NCBI GenBank assembly: GCA_015680685.1
Contig: MNCI01027017.1
Span: forward strand, 180,565 to 223,456
Source of the DNA: Gnetum montanum
Lineage: Eukaryota > Streptophyta > Gnetopsida > Gnetales > Gnetaceae
Length of the DNA: 42,892 bases
Reading direction: 5' to 3'
Part shown: positions 12,027-21,429 of the stretch, in pieces
Numbering within the stretch: position 1 is the stretch's first letter
How the letters are laid out: every line of letters begins with the position of its first letter
Notes under the pieces: generated by a model
Databases searched by the model: none
What the model was told of the DNA's origin: nothing
The model's input: the letters and a program-made list of their open reading frames with translations, nothing else
Program-made: the position numbers and the translations under genes

Positions 12027-12232
12027 CTTTTGACGCATGCTTCTTGTTCTCTCAAAGCTTTTACAAATAAATATTTTGTAGTACATGTGAAATCAATATT
12101 TTGTATTTCAGAAAGATTTTCTATGCTCTCTTTAAACCATCTGGATATTCCAGAAACCATATTTTGTCGAAAAAGTGGCCTTGAATGTAGAATTTCCTTC
12201 AATGAACAAAGAAACTCATTATGGGAGTGTTC
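12027..12232 (-). CDS. probable internal exon of an unrecognised minus-strand gene
   Basis: This is the best exon candidate of the window. A 206-base block reads without a stop for 68 codons, starting EHSHNEFLCSLKEILHSRPL and continuing through NMVSGISRWFKESIENL to KALREQEACVK. It is preceded by a T-rich run and gcgag and ends at AAAG|gtaaca, a good donor. Composition is mixed, with helix-forming residues, and is unlike the AT-rich flanks. The block lies between two other exon-like blocks on the same strand. The family is not recognised. Upstream exons would lie beyond 13 kb, possibly past the nested retrotransposons. Confidence 0.45.
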
Positions 12233-12350
12233 CTCGCAGGAAGTTAAAAAAAGAACAGTAAATTATTAGGAAACTGAAACAAGTAATTTTATATGAAAAT
12301 TAATGCATAACTCAAAAAAAATCAGGAGATTTCCCTGATAAAAAACATGC

Positions 12351-12507
12351 CCTTCATGTTTCGCTTAATAGTGACATGATCAGTTATAGCAACAAATGGC
12401 AGTCCTGAAAAGTTTTCATGGCTCTGATTCGAGCATTTCTCAGGAAGAAAATACAGAATGCAACCAAACTGCAATATATCAACAAGTCTAATCAAGAACT
12501 TAATTAT
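12351..12507 (-). CDS. possible internal exon, minus strand, with a GC-type donor
   Basis: A clear acceptor (atgtatctttgcag) precedes an open frame starting IIKFLIRLVDILQFGCILYF and ending FVAITDHVTIKRNMK. The only donor-like site at the end is AAGG|gcatgt, a rare GC donor. With it the phase does not fit the next block at 12232. Either the donor is elsewhere or the locus is damaged. Same strand and spacing as the other blocks. Confidence 0.35.
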
Positions 12508-12519
12508 CTGCAAAGATAC

Positions 12520-14380
12520 ATACAGAATTGAAAAGTCAACAGAGTTATTTGATTTCAGGAATCAAGATTTAACCAATCAAGACAAGTACATAACTAGACT
12601 GGATTTGCACATGTTTGCGTACCAGTGACAATGTGTTGTTTTATGACACAATTCATTCATGGTAGGGATCTCAACTGCCAACACCCATGAAGATGCATAT
12701 AGTGAAGCTCATCAAAAGGCCAAAGATATTTAACCACTACCCCCTAGCCACAATTGCAATTTGTTATAACATTCATCGAGATTTAGAAGTGCCAAAATAC
12801 ATGTGCTGGGAAGATTTGGAAACAAATGCGTGAATGTTTCTAATATTAATTCTAAGTTCTCCTACGATGATTATCATACCCCAAAATCTCATTCCCATTA
12901 AGCTCGTGTATTTATTTCATTTAAGCCATTTAAAATGTATGCAATGATGAAATGAGGCGACCGAATAAAGGGATAGAAAGAAATGGGAAATGCCCCAAAC
13001 TTATAAATGGTCAATTCACATGTAAGATTCTAACACAGTACACACCCATAAGCAAGGCAAATGATTCACAACTACCAAATTGCTGCCCAGAATAAATCTG
13101 AACTACACTAGGGTAGCTGTCTCGCCATTACCAATGCTATACTCTAGAAGTTTAGGGTGGCTGCTGTTTCTAAGATATCTTTCACAAAATCTTCTTTGGG
13201 CTTTTAAATTTCTTTGGTATGTGCGACACTTTGTGTGTATTCTAGATCTCGTGTCTTTGCTTCAGTTGGATCCTATCTTTCTGATATCCAATCTATACTA
13301 TTTTTATTTTTATTTTTATTTTTTGATTTTTTGGGCAGAGAAATAGATGTAGTATGCCTTGCTTCTTTTGTATTTCATTAAGCAACAACTAAATTTTTGT
13401 GACAAGCCCACCCAGTATACCTAGGCTACAACAGTGTTACGCCAAGAATCAACTAATGAACAATGCAATATATAAACAGTATACACAATCAAGCAGTAGC
13501 TATGGCAGAAGGAAGAAGCATAAGTCAAAAACAAATCTCAAAACATGGCTGCTACATCAACTATCAAGTAAATCATCACATAACGTCACTGCTCAATAGA
13601 CGTCATACTAATGAGGTACAAGCATACTCCAGCTAACATAATGTCCGAGTCCTTGTGCATAGTAATATAAACAAATATCATAGTAATATAAACAAATATA
13701 GATATCTAGACATGAGGGTAAGCACCATCCTCTCCATCACCCCTTATGCTCCTTGGCACCTCTAGTTCTATCACTTACATAAAATAAAATCAGTGTAAAC
13801 TAAGTGGAAAGTCTTTACACTTTCTTTGCTACATGGTTGACAAGTACAATACTAGAGGAGAGAAGTGGGGGAAGAGAGATCAAAGGTTAATCATGTCATA
13901 ACACAAATATGACTACCCCACATTTGTAACCATGTATTGACTCAATACAAATAGCAAACAAAGCAACACACATTCATATTGATGTAACCACACACCACAT
14001 GAGTTGGCAAGGTTCCACTCTCAAACCTTGCTTCTCCACAATACCATCCAAACAAAACATACACATCACCACCAAGATCAAACTCTTACGTCATGATATG
14101 AACACACAACCCATGTGGTAGCTTGTATATCCACTCTCAATGTAAGATGTATATCTATTGCTATGAGTACTCATTAAAAAATGCCTATAGGTTTTTCACT
14201 AGTCTTTTATTTATCCAATTGATGCTAGGGTTTGTCTGATGTACAACCACTAGCCTTCTAGAGGATTGTGCTCTTCCACTCCTAGGATGAGGCCTGAGAT
14301 AGGAGATAAAATAGATAATTTTGAAACAAAATTTTTTGGAAATTCTGTTGTTTCCAATGTCTCAACAATAGTACCAAAAA
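12520..14380. other. no gene seen; one short tandem repeat
   Basis: AT-rich sequence with short chance frames only. A 21-bp unit (catagtaatataaacaaatat) is repeated at 13658-13678 and 13679-13699. The run at 13300-13325 is a simple (ttttta)n repeat. Confidence 0.5.
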
Positions 14381-14509
14381 TATCAAATTTATAAAAAAAG
14401 ATACATTATATAACACCTTCGTTGTATCTTTTATTTATCCATCAATGTTTAAAATTCCACAATGAACATATTTTAAATCTTCTTCTTGAAGTTTTTTGAA
14501 TATTTAGTT

Positions 14510-14835
14510 TCAATAATTACTGCATTACCTCTTCCATCCAAAAATGCTACAAAATATTATGCTTTCACTTCTTTCATTTTCCTTCAATCTATAGATCTTT
14601 TTGCAAGTTCCTTTTTGGTGAGATCTTTATTGATTTAAATTTTCTAATCCTTTGTATAATTGCAATATTCTCAAACTTTGACACTATAATCTCTATCATG
14701 AAATTTGATAACAATGGGCCTAGATTTATCACTTTTAGGCTCAAAATGAATTCAACCCTTTATTTTAGGCAATTCAATATACATTATGTCTTTTATCACC
14801 GTTTTCACTTCTTCAACTAAGTTTCCATTTTCTTT
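14510..14835 (-). pseudogene. LINE ORF1-like remnant
   Basis: One minus-strand frame reads about 100 codons interrupted by stops, most of them at places where tryptophan would fit (KV*EYCN, KD*KI*INKDLT). Recognisable parts are a coiled-coil-like start (LVEEVKTVIKDIM), then PIVIKFHDRDYSVKV and KDLTKKELAKRSID. This resembles, from memory, the end of plant LINE ORF1-type proteins, but I could not search. Odd point: it lies downstream, on the same strand, of the reverse-transcriptase C-terminus, the reverse of the usual ORF1-then-RT order. Confidence 0.35.
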
Positions 14836-14989
14836 TTCTATCTCAACAAACTTGATTAGAACAATAACTGAGAGATAGTAAGCTTCTCCATCAAATTTAT
14901 AAGATCTAATGTGATGTAATGTTTTTTTTCCTTCCTCATTAGATTACAATTGTGTTAAAAACTTCTACTTGACTAGTTGGCAAATATGC

Positions 14990-15170
14990 GTAGGATTTTA
15001 TTACACATCTTTTCAAGAGATATTTCATTTTTTCAACTATTGCATTCCTTGAAAATACTAATCCCAATTTCGTAAATCCTTAAGAACTTCTCTAGAAAAT
15101 TTGTTTTGCCTCTAGATATGAAAGCTATAAGTGTATGTAATGAATTGACACAAGGCTTCTACTTCTAAAG
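14990..15170 (-). pseudogene. LINE reverse-transcriptase C-terminal remnant, downstream part
   Basis: The minus-strand frame (EVEALCQFITYTYSF, then FSREVLKDLRNW) continues the plant LINE RT tail seen at 22284-22479. Element A and its TAAAG duplication separate the two halves. Stops at several points show it is dead. Confidence 0.5.
15166..15170 (+). other. target-site duplication of element A, left copy (TAAAG)
   Basis: TAAAG directly precedes the LTR start TGATGGGACG and recurs at 22284-22288 directly after the 3' LTR end. A 5-bp duplication is typical of Ty3-type integration. Confidence 0.95.
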
Positions 15171-15967
15171 TGATGGGACGCGATGTCGCATGGGCCATGA
15201 CATCGCATCCCTCGCGATATCACGGTGCGCTGCCAAGTCTATAAATAAGAGGCGGTTCTCCCTTGTTTCAAATTCTAGGCCTAGACCGTAGCGAAACTCT
15301 AGCAGTTTTACCTTTCCAGAGATAGAATAATTTCCATGTGGCCGCAATAGGAACTCCAAAGTGAACGGATCTTTATTCGAGCAAATATTGTACCTGAACA
15401 CAAGTTTGTTTTCGGCAATAAAGACGAGCTTCTTGGATAAACCTTGCAGTGCATGGAATAGGCTAATTAGGACTTTATTTATTATTATTTACTGTTTATC
15501 ATTTAAATGCTTTATTAGTTAATTAAATCTCTCTCAACCCTTCTCCCGTAGTTAAGTGCATTCAGTACAACCACTTCAAGCACGTGCATTACACTTGGTG
15601 ATCCCAGTAATGAATAGTGATTGGTAACCAAGGTTGCGTTGGTTCAAGGTGTGAACGGTAAGTGGGAACGAATGCTGATGCTAGGTTAATTAAGGCTTAG
15701 TTAGTTAGTTAAAGTTAGTAATTAGTCTCTTCACCCTTCACCTCAATAGCATAGGAGATTAAACATAAAAGACATAAAAATCACATACCTCAGACTTACT
15801 TAACCATACAACCATGACAACTACAAGTAAGTTTGGGAAGACAACGAATGATTAACCTTAAGTGTTCCATGAGGCGTGTATGCACTTAGTCTGCGGAGTT
15901 CGACTAGATCGCGTTTGTAACGCTCGTATTCATATGGTTGAGTGTAGGGGTACCTCGCCACTCATCA
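15171..15967 (+). repeat. 5' LTR of element A
   Basis: TGATGGGACG...CACTCATCA, 797 bp. TATA box tataaata at 15240-15247, AATAAA at 15417-15422, U5 hairpin 15791-15835, loop-partner site atatggtt at 15932-15939. It has the shortest GCGATATCGC-type array of the family (69 bp from LTR start to TATA box, against 117 bp in the 3' LTR of the same element). Confidence 0.95.
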
Positions 15968-15968
15968 T

Positions 15969-15985
15969 TGGTGCTGTTGCTAGGG
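15969..15985 (+). other. primer-binding site of element A (tRNA-Asp)
   Basis: TGGTGCTGTTGCTAGGG lies one base after the LTR. It matches the complement of the plant tRNA-Asp 3' end (TGGCGCCGTTGCCGGGG) with four differences, each a C-to-T or G-to-A change. Confidence 0.85.
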
Positions 15986-16112
15986 ACTAAGTGTTTGTGC
16001 GCTAAGTAGAACATAGGAAATTATCCACATCGTTGGGAGCTTAAACGAACCCTTAGGGTTAATTAAACGAAAAATTATATAACAGTTAAATAGCACACCA
16101 AATTAAATTAAA

Positions 16113-19100
16113 ATGTCTTCTTCTCATAAGAGCATTTCACCACCTAGGAATTATACTAGAAACAGTCGGCAACATCAAACACATAATCAAAATCCGTTAG
16201 TTCCTCAATAGCACCAAGTGGTATATACTCATCTCGATGAGTATATACTAGATTTTACCTTTATCCTCCATCAAGATGAACAGCTGCGATGGAGAGACTT
16301 GCAAGGCAACATAGTGTTACCTCCAGATCAATCAGTCCCAAACATGCTCCTCCATGCTCTTTCACAGATCGGCATGACACAGTTATATGCTGAATACGTT
16401 GTAGGTGATCTCGACACAAGGGATTATCATCCCACAAAAGCACAACATTCAAGGGACTTGCAGCAGGAGAGCCACCATACATTGTTGAAGGGCAAAGGGG
16501 TCCTGCATGTCCTAAGTGAAATCGGAGATGGTTAACCACTTATAATGGGTTCTCTATCCAATGATGTTCCCCCTCCTAAAGATGGTGAGGAGGTGGGGTA
16601 TCAGAACCTATGCTTCACAATACACAACCCTGGTTCTGATCCCCGTGAATGCCAACTATTCATTGAGGGAACAACAACACATGACAAGGATGGGCACTTG
16701 GATCGTCATCACAATCGGGGTCGTAGCCACAGAAGAGAAGGTAAGAAACATCATCATGGCGATGGTTCTCCTTCTTCTTCTCCTTCATCACATCACTCAC
16801 CCTCTCCTTCCACATCTAGGCATAGCCACAAGGAGCATAACGATGAGGATAGAGGTAGGCAAAATGAGAGACCTCAACGAGAGAGTCGAGAGCAAGGAGA
16901 AGGGCATGAACGAAGGGAAAGTAGGGAACAACATAGACATCATAGACGTCATGAAAGAGATGATCATGACGAACCCCTACTAGCCACCCAAAGTATGCTA
17001 GATATAACGGAGGCAATTAGGATACCTAAAAGGCATCAAAGAGATAGTCGGATCAAAATATTATATATGAATAATATCCCACGCTTCGAAGGGGGATACA
17101 ACGCTGATCGGCAAAATCAGTTACAGGCATTCCACGATGCCTGCGCCTTGCAAAATATAGAGAACAAGTGGCAGAAAATAAAGTTGTTTCCTAGGACACT
17201 CACAAAGGAAGCAGAGAGTTGGTACCGGTCCTTAGAACCGAAAACCATTAGGAGATGGAGTACGATGTTAGAATTGTTCAACGATAAATACCAAACGTAT
17301 TCCAAAGTGTCCAACTTGCATAAACAGATCCAAGGATGGAAATAGGGTAATCATGAACCCTTGGGTACTGCCATGGGCTGATACTATGCATTGCTACATT
17401 GTTGCCCGGGCCATGGTTACGCACAGCAAGATCAACTCCACCACCTCGTAGATGGGTTAAGGTATGAAACTAGGAGAACCCTTGGGACTTATGCCTAAGG
17501 GAGACTATCAGAACTTGGATCCCATGAAATTCATCGATTGTTGGAGCAAGTAGCCAAAGAAGAAGGGGAGCTACAGAAAAGAGAAAGTGCAGAAGAATAT
17601 AACTGCGATCCTTCCCTTCAGAAGAAGGGAGTGAAATTTTGTGATGAGGAGGATGAGTCACCACTCAAAGAGTTGGTGAACAGAAAAACCTTACCACTCC
17701 AGAAGTTAACAACTGAAGTGTCAGCTAAGGTGGATCAATTGTGGGATTCCTTAGACTCTAGACTTGAAACTGTCCTGAAAATCGTAGAGGAGTCTAAGGT
17801 GGAACGAGGTAGTAACTCTGATAAGAAAAAGAGGAGAGATGTAGGCCATGCACATGACAAGCGTAAGGGGAAAATAACTATCTCTAATGAGGTTTTGGAT
17901 TTCTGACACAGACAATGATGGTGGATGTGAGATCTGCCAATATGACCATCCTAAGGGACGTTGTCCAATCATCTCACATCTACACGAGTCTGGGGTGTAT
18001 GCAATTAACCCAAGACTTAACCAATGGCAAGCACCCCCGAAGGTTACCTTATCCCCAAGGTAACCCAAGACAGTTCCACTAACCGTTAATGTGCTATCCA
18101 AGTGGAACTCCACCACAACCCATCAGGCAACATCAACAGTGGCAACACCCACAGTCATGGGGGATGCCACCGCCTAGACAGTAATACCCTTACCAGCAAC
18201 CTAATCCTTATGGCTATTACGTGTAGCAGCCGGTTTCTCCAAGTGACTCTATGGATCAAACAACTCCCCAACGTCACTACCAAGTTCGGGAGTATTTTAG
18301 AAGGACTCCTTCTCCTTCGGGAGACACTCCACACCCTTACCATCCTCCAAATCCATCTGCAACTCTTCCACCGGTAGTTCCACTACCACCAGCTCCAACA
18401 ATTCATGGGGAACTCCCCACCCAATTGCAGCAACATAACGCTACAAGAGCTGTAAACATTCAACCCGCTGTTGGTTCTAACAACCGCAAGAAGAGAAGAT
18501 CTTTCTTCAGAACCAAAAGCCCAAACAAGCTCTCATAACAACAAGTGGTTGAGTCTATGCATGCTCCTCTACCATATAAGGCTTTGGGGCTCCCTTTAGT
18601 CCAACAACAAAGCTTAACGCATACGGTTATGTTCACGCATACCATTACCGATTGGATCAAGGTAGGCCACCTTTTTAGGAAACTCTCTGATCCTGGAAGT
18701 CCCTTAATCTATTTATAAGTCACTAGGAACAAACCACATAAGGCTCTTCTTGACTAAGGTTTCGGAGTCAACTTAATCTCACGAGAAATGTATCAAGCCT
18801 GGAACCTGTCCCAACTCAAGAAGAGCAACATTCAACTAGAGATGGCTGACCAATCCATCACCATTCCCTTGGGATTGGTGGAGGACATCGTTACCACTAT
18901 GTGTGGTTGGTCATACCCAACCAATTTCTTGGTGATACAAGTCAACAGTAACAACGATGGCTTCCCAATTATAATGGGAAGGGCATGGATGAGTACAGTA
19001 GACGCATGCCTAGGGATCCGAAATCTTGCCTTAGAGATATCTAAGGTAAACATTTATGGAAAGATTGAGAAGAATAAAGTTCCATGCATCACATACAGTG

Positions 19101-19459
19101 ACTCATAGGGTGATGACATGGAGGAATGCTCAGCATTTCTTCCATGTGACCGGTGTGCCCTAGAAACACAAATACAAAGGTGCCTGTATGTAGCAACCAC
19201 CCAAGTAGTAGACACCTTGTGGTTGATAGCTAATTGAAAGAGTAACCCATCAACATGCATGGAACAAACTGGGGGAACAACCCATGCTAACAACGAAGGC
19301 ATAGACACATTGGAGTATGAGCGTCGCCGACTTCCACCCCTAAACCTGAAAACATCAATCAAGAGAAGTTGGACACTTCTAAGAAATTTAAATAGACATT
19401 CATTATTTTGGATCTCTCCCTTTCCATTCAGTCATGGGGGAGATGGCCACCTATGCTAA
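16113..19459 (+). pseudogene. gag-protease of element A, broken
   Basis: Starts at the ATG of 16113 (Met-Ser-Ser-Ser-His-Lys). The first frame has stops at 16209, 16534, 17343, 17379 and 17497. Domains: N-terminal part (16218-16535); a His/Ser/Arg-rich low-complexity stretch (about 16690-16960); Gag core (about 17040-17560, with FPRTLTKEAESWYRSLEP); zinc knuckle CX2CX3HX4C (17926-17964); Pro/Gln linker and a basic patch RKKRRSFFRT (about 18487); then a retropepsin-like protease (about 18690-19110, ending GLVEDI and IIMGRAW). One extra base near 17902 and one in a C-run near 18035 shift the frame twice. The protease active site reads Asp-stop-Gly (18752-18760), so this copy cannot make protease. 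It ends SHGGDGHLC at TAA 19459, the same end as in B and C. Confidence 0.88.
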
Positions 19460-19483
19460 TTATTTGGGTCCCTTAGTTCTTTT

Positions 19484-19622
19484 TAGTTTTTGTTTTACAC
19501 ATTTTTGTTTTACACATTTTTGTTTTACGCATTTTTGTTTTACACATTTTTTTTACATGTTTTTGTTTTACACATTTTTGTTTTATCCATTTTTGTTTTG
19601 CACATTTTTGTTTTACAAATTT
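19484..19622 (+). repeat. 15-bp T-rich tandem repeat after the gag-protease stop
   Basis: About nine imperfect units of acacatttttgtttt follow the stop codon by some 25 bases. The same motif occurs at the same place in B (about 35450-35490, fewer units) and reversed in C (about 41205-41320), so it is a family feature with variable copy number. Confidence 0.85.
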
Positions 19623-20227
19623 CTTTAACTTTTCTCATTTTTGTTTTACAACATCATTATACTTTTTTATTTTTTGTGTGTGTTTGTGTGTGTGTTATCC
19701 ATCTTGTAAGTTTGTCACCCAATAAATGTTCTTCATGATGGTATGAACTATTTTTCTATTTGATTGCTAATGTTTGGTTTTTACCTTTAAGTTACAATGT
19801 TGATAATAAGGTATGTTCTTTTGATATGATAGGCAATAAGTTCACTTCATCCATTCATCCACAACATTCTATGATCTCTCTTGGCTTGGAACTGTACAGT
19901 CCCCTTCTCAATAATAAGAACTATAATGAATCAGTGACTAGGTACTTCTCAAACTAAGGAAGGACTCATGGATTGAAAAGGGTGTGACTTCAAGGGAACT
20001 TGATGCATTTGTGTTGGCCATTCTCTTGTGTGCTTGGATGTTTTCTTCTTGATTTTTCTTACTGTTTTGACGTTACTCAATCATCAGGAAGTTGAGCTAA
20101 TAAAAATAAGAAGTCTTTGCATGGTGTGGTTCTCATGCATAAACACATAAAATAATAAAAAAAAAACAATGAGAATTCAAAGCACACCCCTTAGAAAAAA
20201 TAATCCCTTGGGCTACAAGCACTGGTT

Positions 20228-20548
20228 ATGGAACTCAAAATAAAAATGTTCCATCTAACTAAGGCCCTCCTCGCTTTCCATTCTTTCCTCATTTGTTTTG
20301 TTGGAATGGTGGTGGCTCTTGGGGGAGGCATTCTTGTTATTCAAGAGGATGGATTGGCCGAATGCATTGATGCAAAGTCCTTGGATGTGGTTTGTTTAAG
20401 GACGGACTTGGAATGGGATCTACTAAGTCACATTAATCATGAAACTCACAAGGGGCTATTCACAACCTTGTTCTTGAGACTCCATTCCATTCTCTCCTTT
20501 CCATCATTCTTCCTCCATTATTCACCTCATTGCCAGTTGTATCATTAG
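20228..20548 (+). other. small open frame in the 3' region of element A, partly conserved in C
   Basis: Encodes 106 residues starting MELKIKMFHLTKALLAFHSF, with a hydrophobic N-terminal segment and a conserved block (IDAKSLDVV). C has the matching frame on the minus strand (40736-40410: LTKALLASHSLL, IDAKSLEVV), ending in a stop where A has Trp. In B the region is present but shifted by indels. Indels between copies are not always multiples of three, so it may be a non-coding conserved region. No known family recognised. Confidence 0.3.
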
Positions 20549-21033
20549 TGTATACTTTGGTTAACACATTGTTTTCTTTCTGGTAAATTCTTACGGTTAG
20601 GACTTTAACTCTTGTTCCAAATGACATTCTTAGAGCCTACGAACTCTTCGAATCTGGGTTTATCAGGGCATTAAGGGCATGAGCCTGCTTTGGGGAGGAC
20701 CCACTAGCATTCCTATTTGGTGCATCCGTTAAATTCTTTCCTTTAACATTTTTGCAAACCACTCTATTTTGTTCATTTCCATCTTGACATCCACTGCATC
20801 GATGTTCTAGTTTTCTCTTTTTCTCCATCTTTTTTGTTCTTTTTCTTTCTACATTCTATCGTTACCGGAGGTTCGCTCTTAGTCATGGGGGTCCTGATCC
20901 AATTTTTTTGATTTTTTCCTAACCCCTACACCTTTGGTAGTCATCATTAATATATCTCCAGATCCATAATCAGCCATACCACAACCTAGCCAATGGACCT
21001 TTCACTGAGACAAGGTATGAAATTCATTTACCC

Positions 21034-21291
21034 TTGCTAATACAAGACTATGTTATGTGTACAGATGGTAATCATGCAATAATGAATTGGATTTGGAGGG
21101 AACACTTGGAACGGATCGGTGCTGAAGCAGCTATGCAAGGAATGAGATCAATGACGCGCTTACGAATGAAGAACGAAAGGTGCAATCTTGGCGTTGGTAG
21201 TAGCAAACTTCTTTTCTCTTCTCTCTTCTCTCTCAGCTGCCAAATGAGGCCTGATGTCAAATGTATACGGTGTTCACTCTTGTTGTCATGA
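21034..21291 (+). other. small open frame before the 3' LTR of element A, conserved in B and C
   Basis: Contains WIWREHLERIGAEAAMQG and NLGVGSSKLL, followed by a Ser/Phe/Leu-rich tail from a TCTCTTC run. B (36749-37114) and C (39781-39479, minus) keep the same frame through the W-x-HLE-EA-MQG-NLGVG block. Its position is where some Ty3 elements place an extra ORF, but the product is unknown and conservation may be at RNA level. Confidence 0.35.
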
Positions 21292-21416
21292 ACACCAGTG
21301 TTGTTGTGTCTTGTAATGATGATCCATGCACATATCATCCCATTAGTTCCATTTGAGTTAATAATCTCATACCTTTCTAATATTATTGTAAGGAACTTGA
21401 GGATGAGTTTTCATTC

Positions 21417-21429
21417 AGTCATGGGGGCA
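21417..21429 (+). other. polypurine tract of element A
   Basis: AGTCATGGGGGCA directly precedes the 3' LTR. The same AGTCATGGGGG core occurs three more times inside the element (18153-18163, 19430-19440, 20881-20891). Confidence 0.75.

Noticed and set aside
15261-15401. Antisense frame repeated at 21508-21708 (MFRYNICSNKDPFTLEF...)
   Set aside because: It recurs because it lies antisense in the two LTRs of element A; conservation follows from the LTR copies.
18155-18343. Antisense frames in the gag linker regions of A, B and C
   Set aside because: They are shadows of the Pro/Gln-rich linker on the coding strand.
19676-19696. GT-rich run as a regulatory site
   Set aside because: A short gtgtgtgtttgtgtgtgtg microsatellite, matched by a CA run in C at 41151-41162; nothing more can be claimed.
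20637-20828. Antisense frame shared by A and C (NRN-SGSSPKQAHALNAL)
   Set aside because: Shared at nucleotide level but broken in B and opposite to the element's transcript; more likely conserved non-coding sequence.
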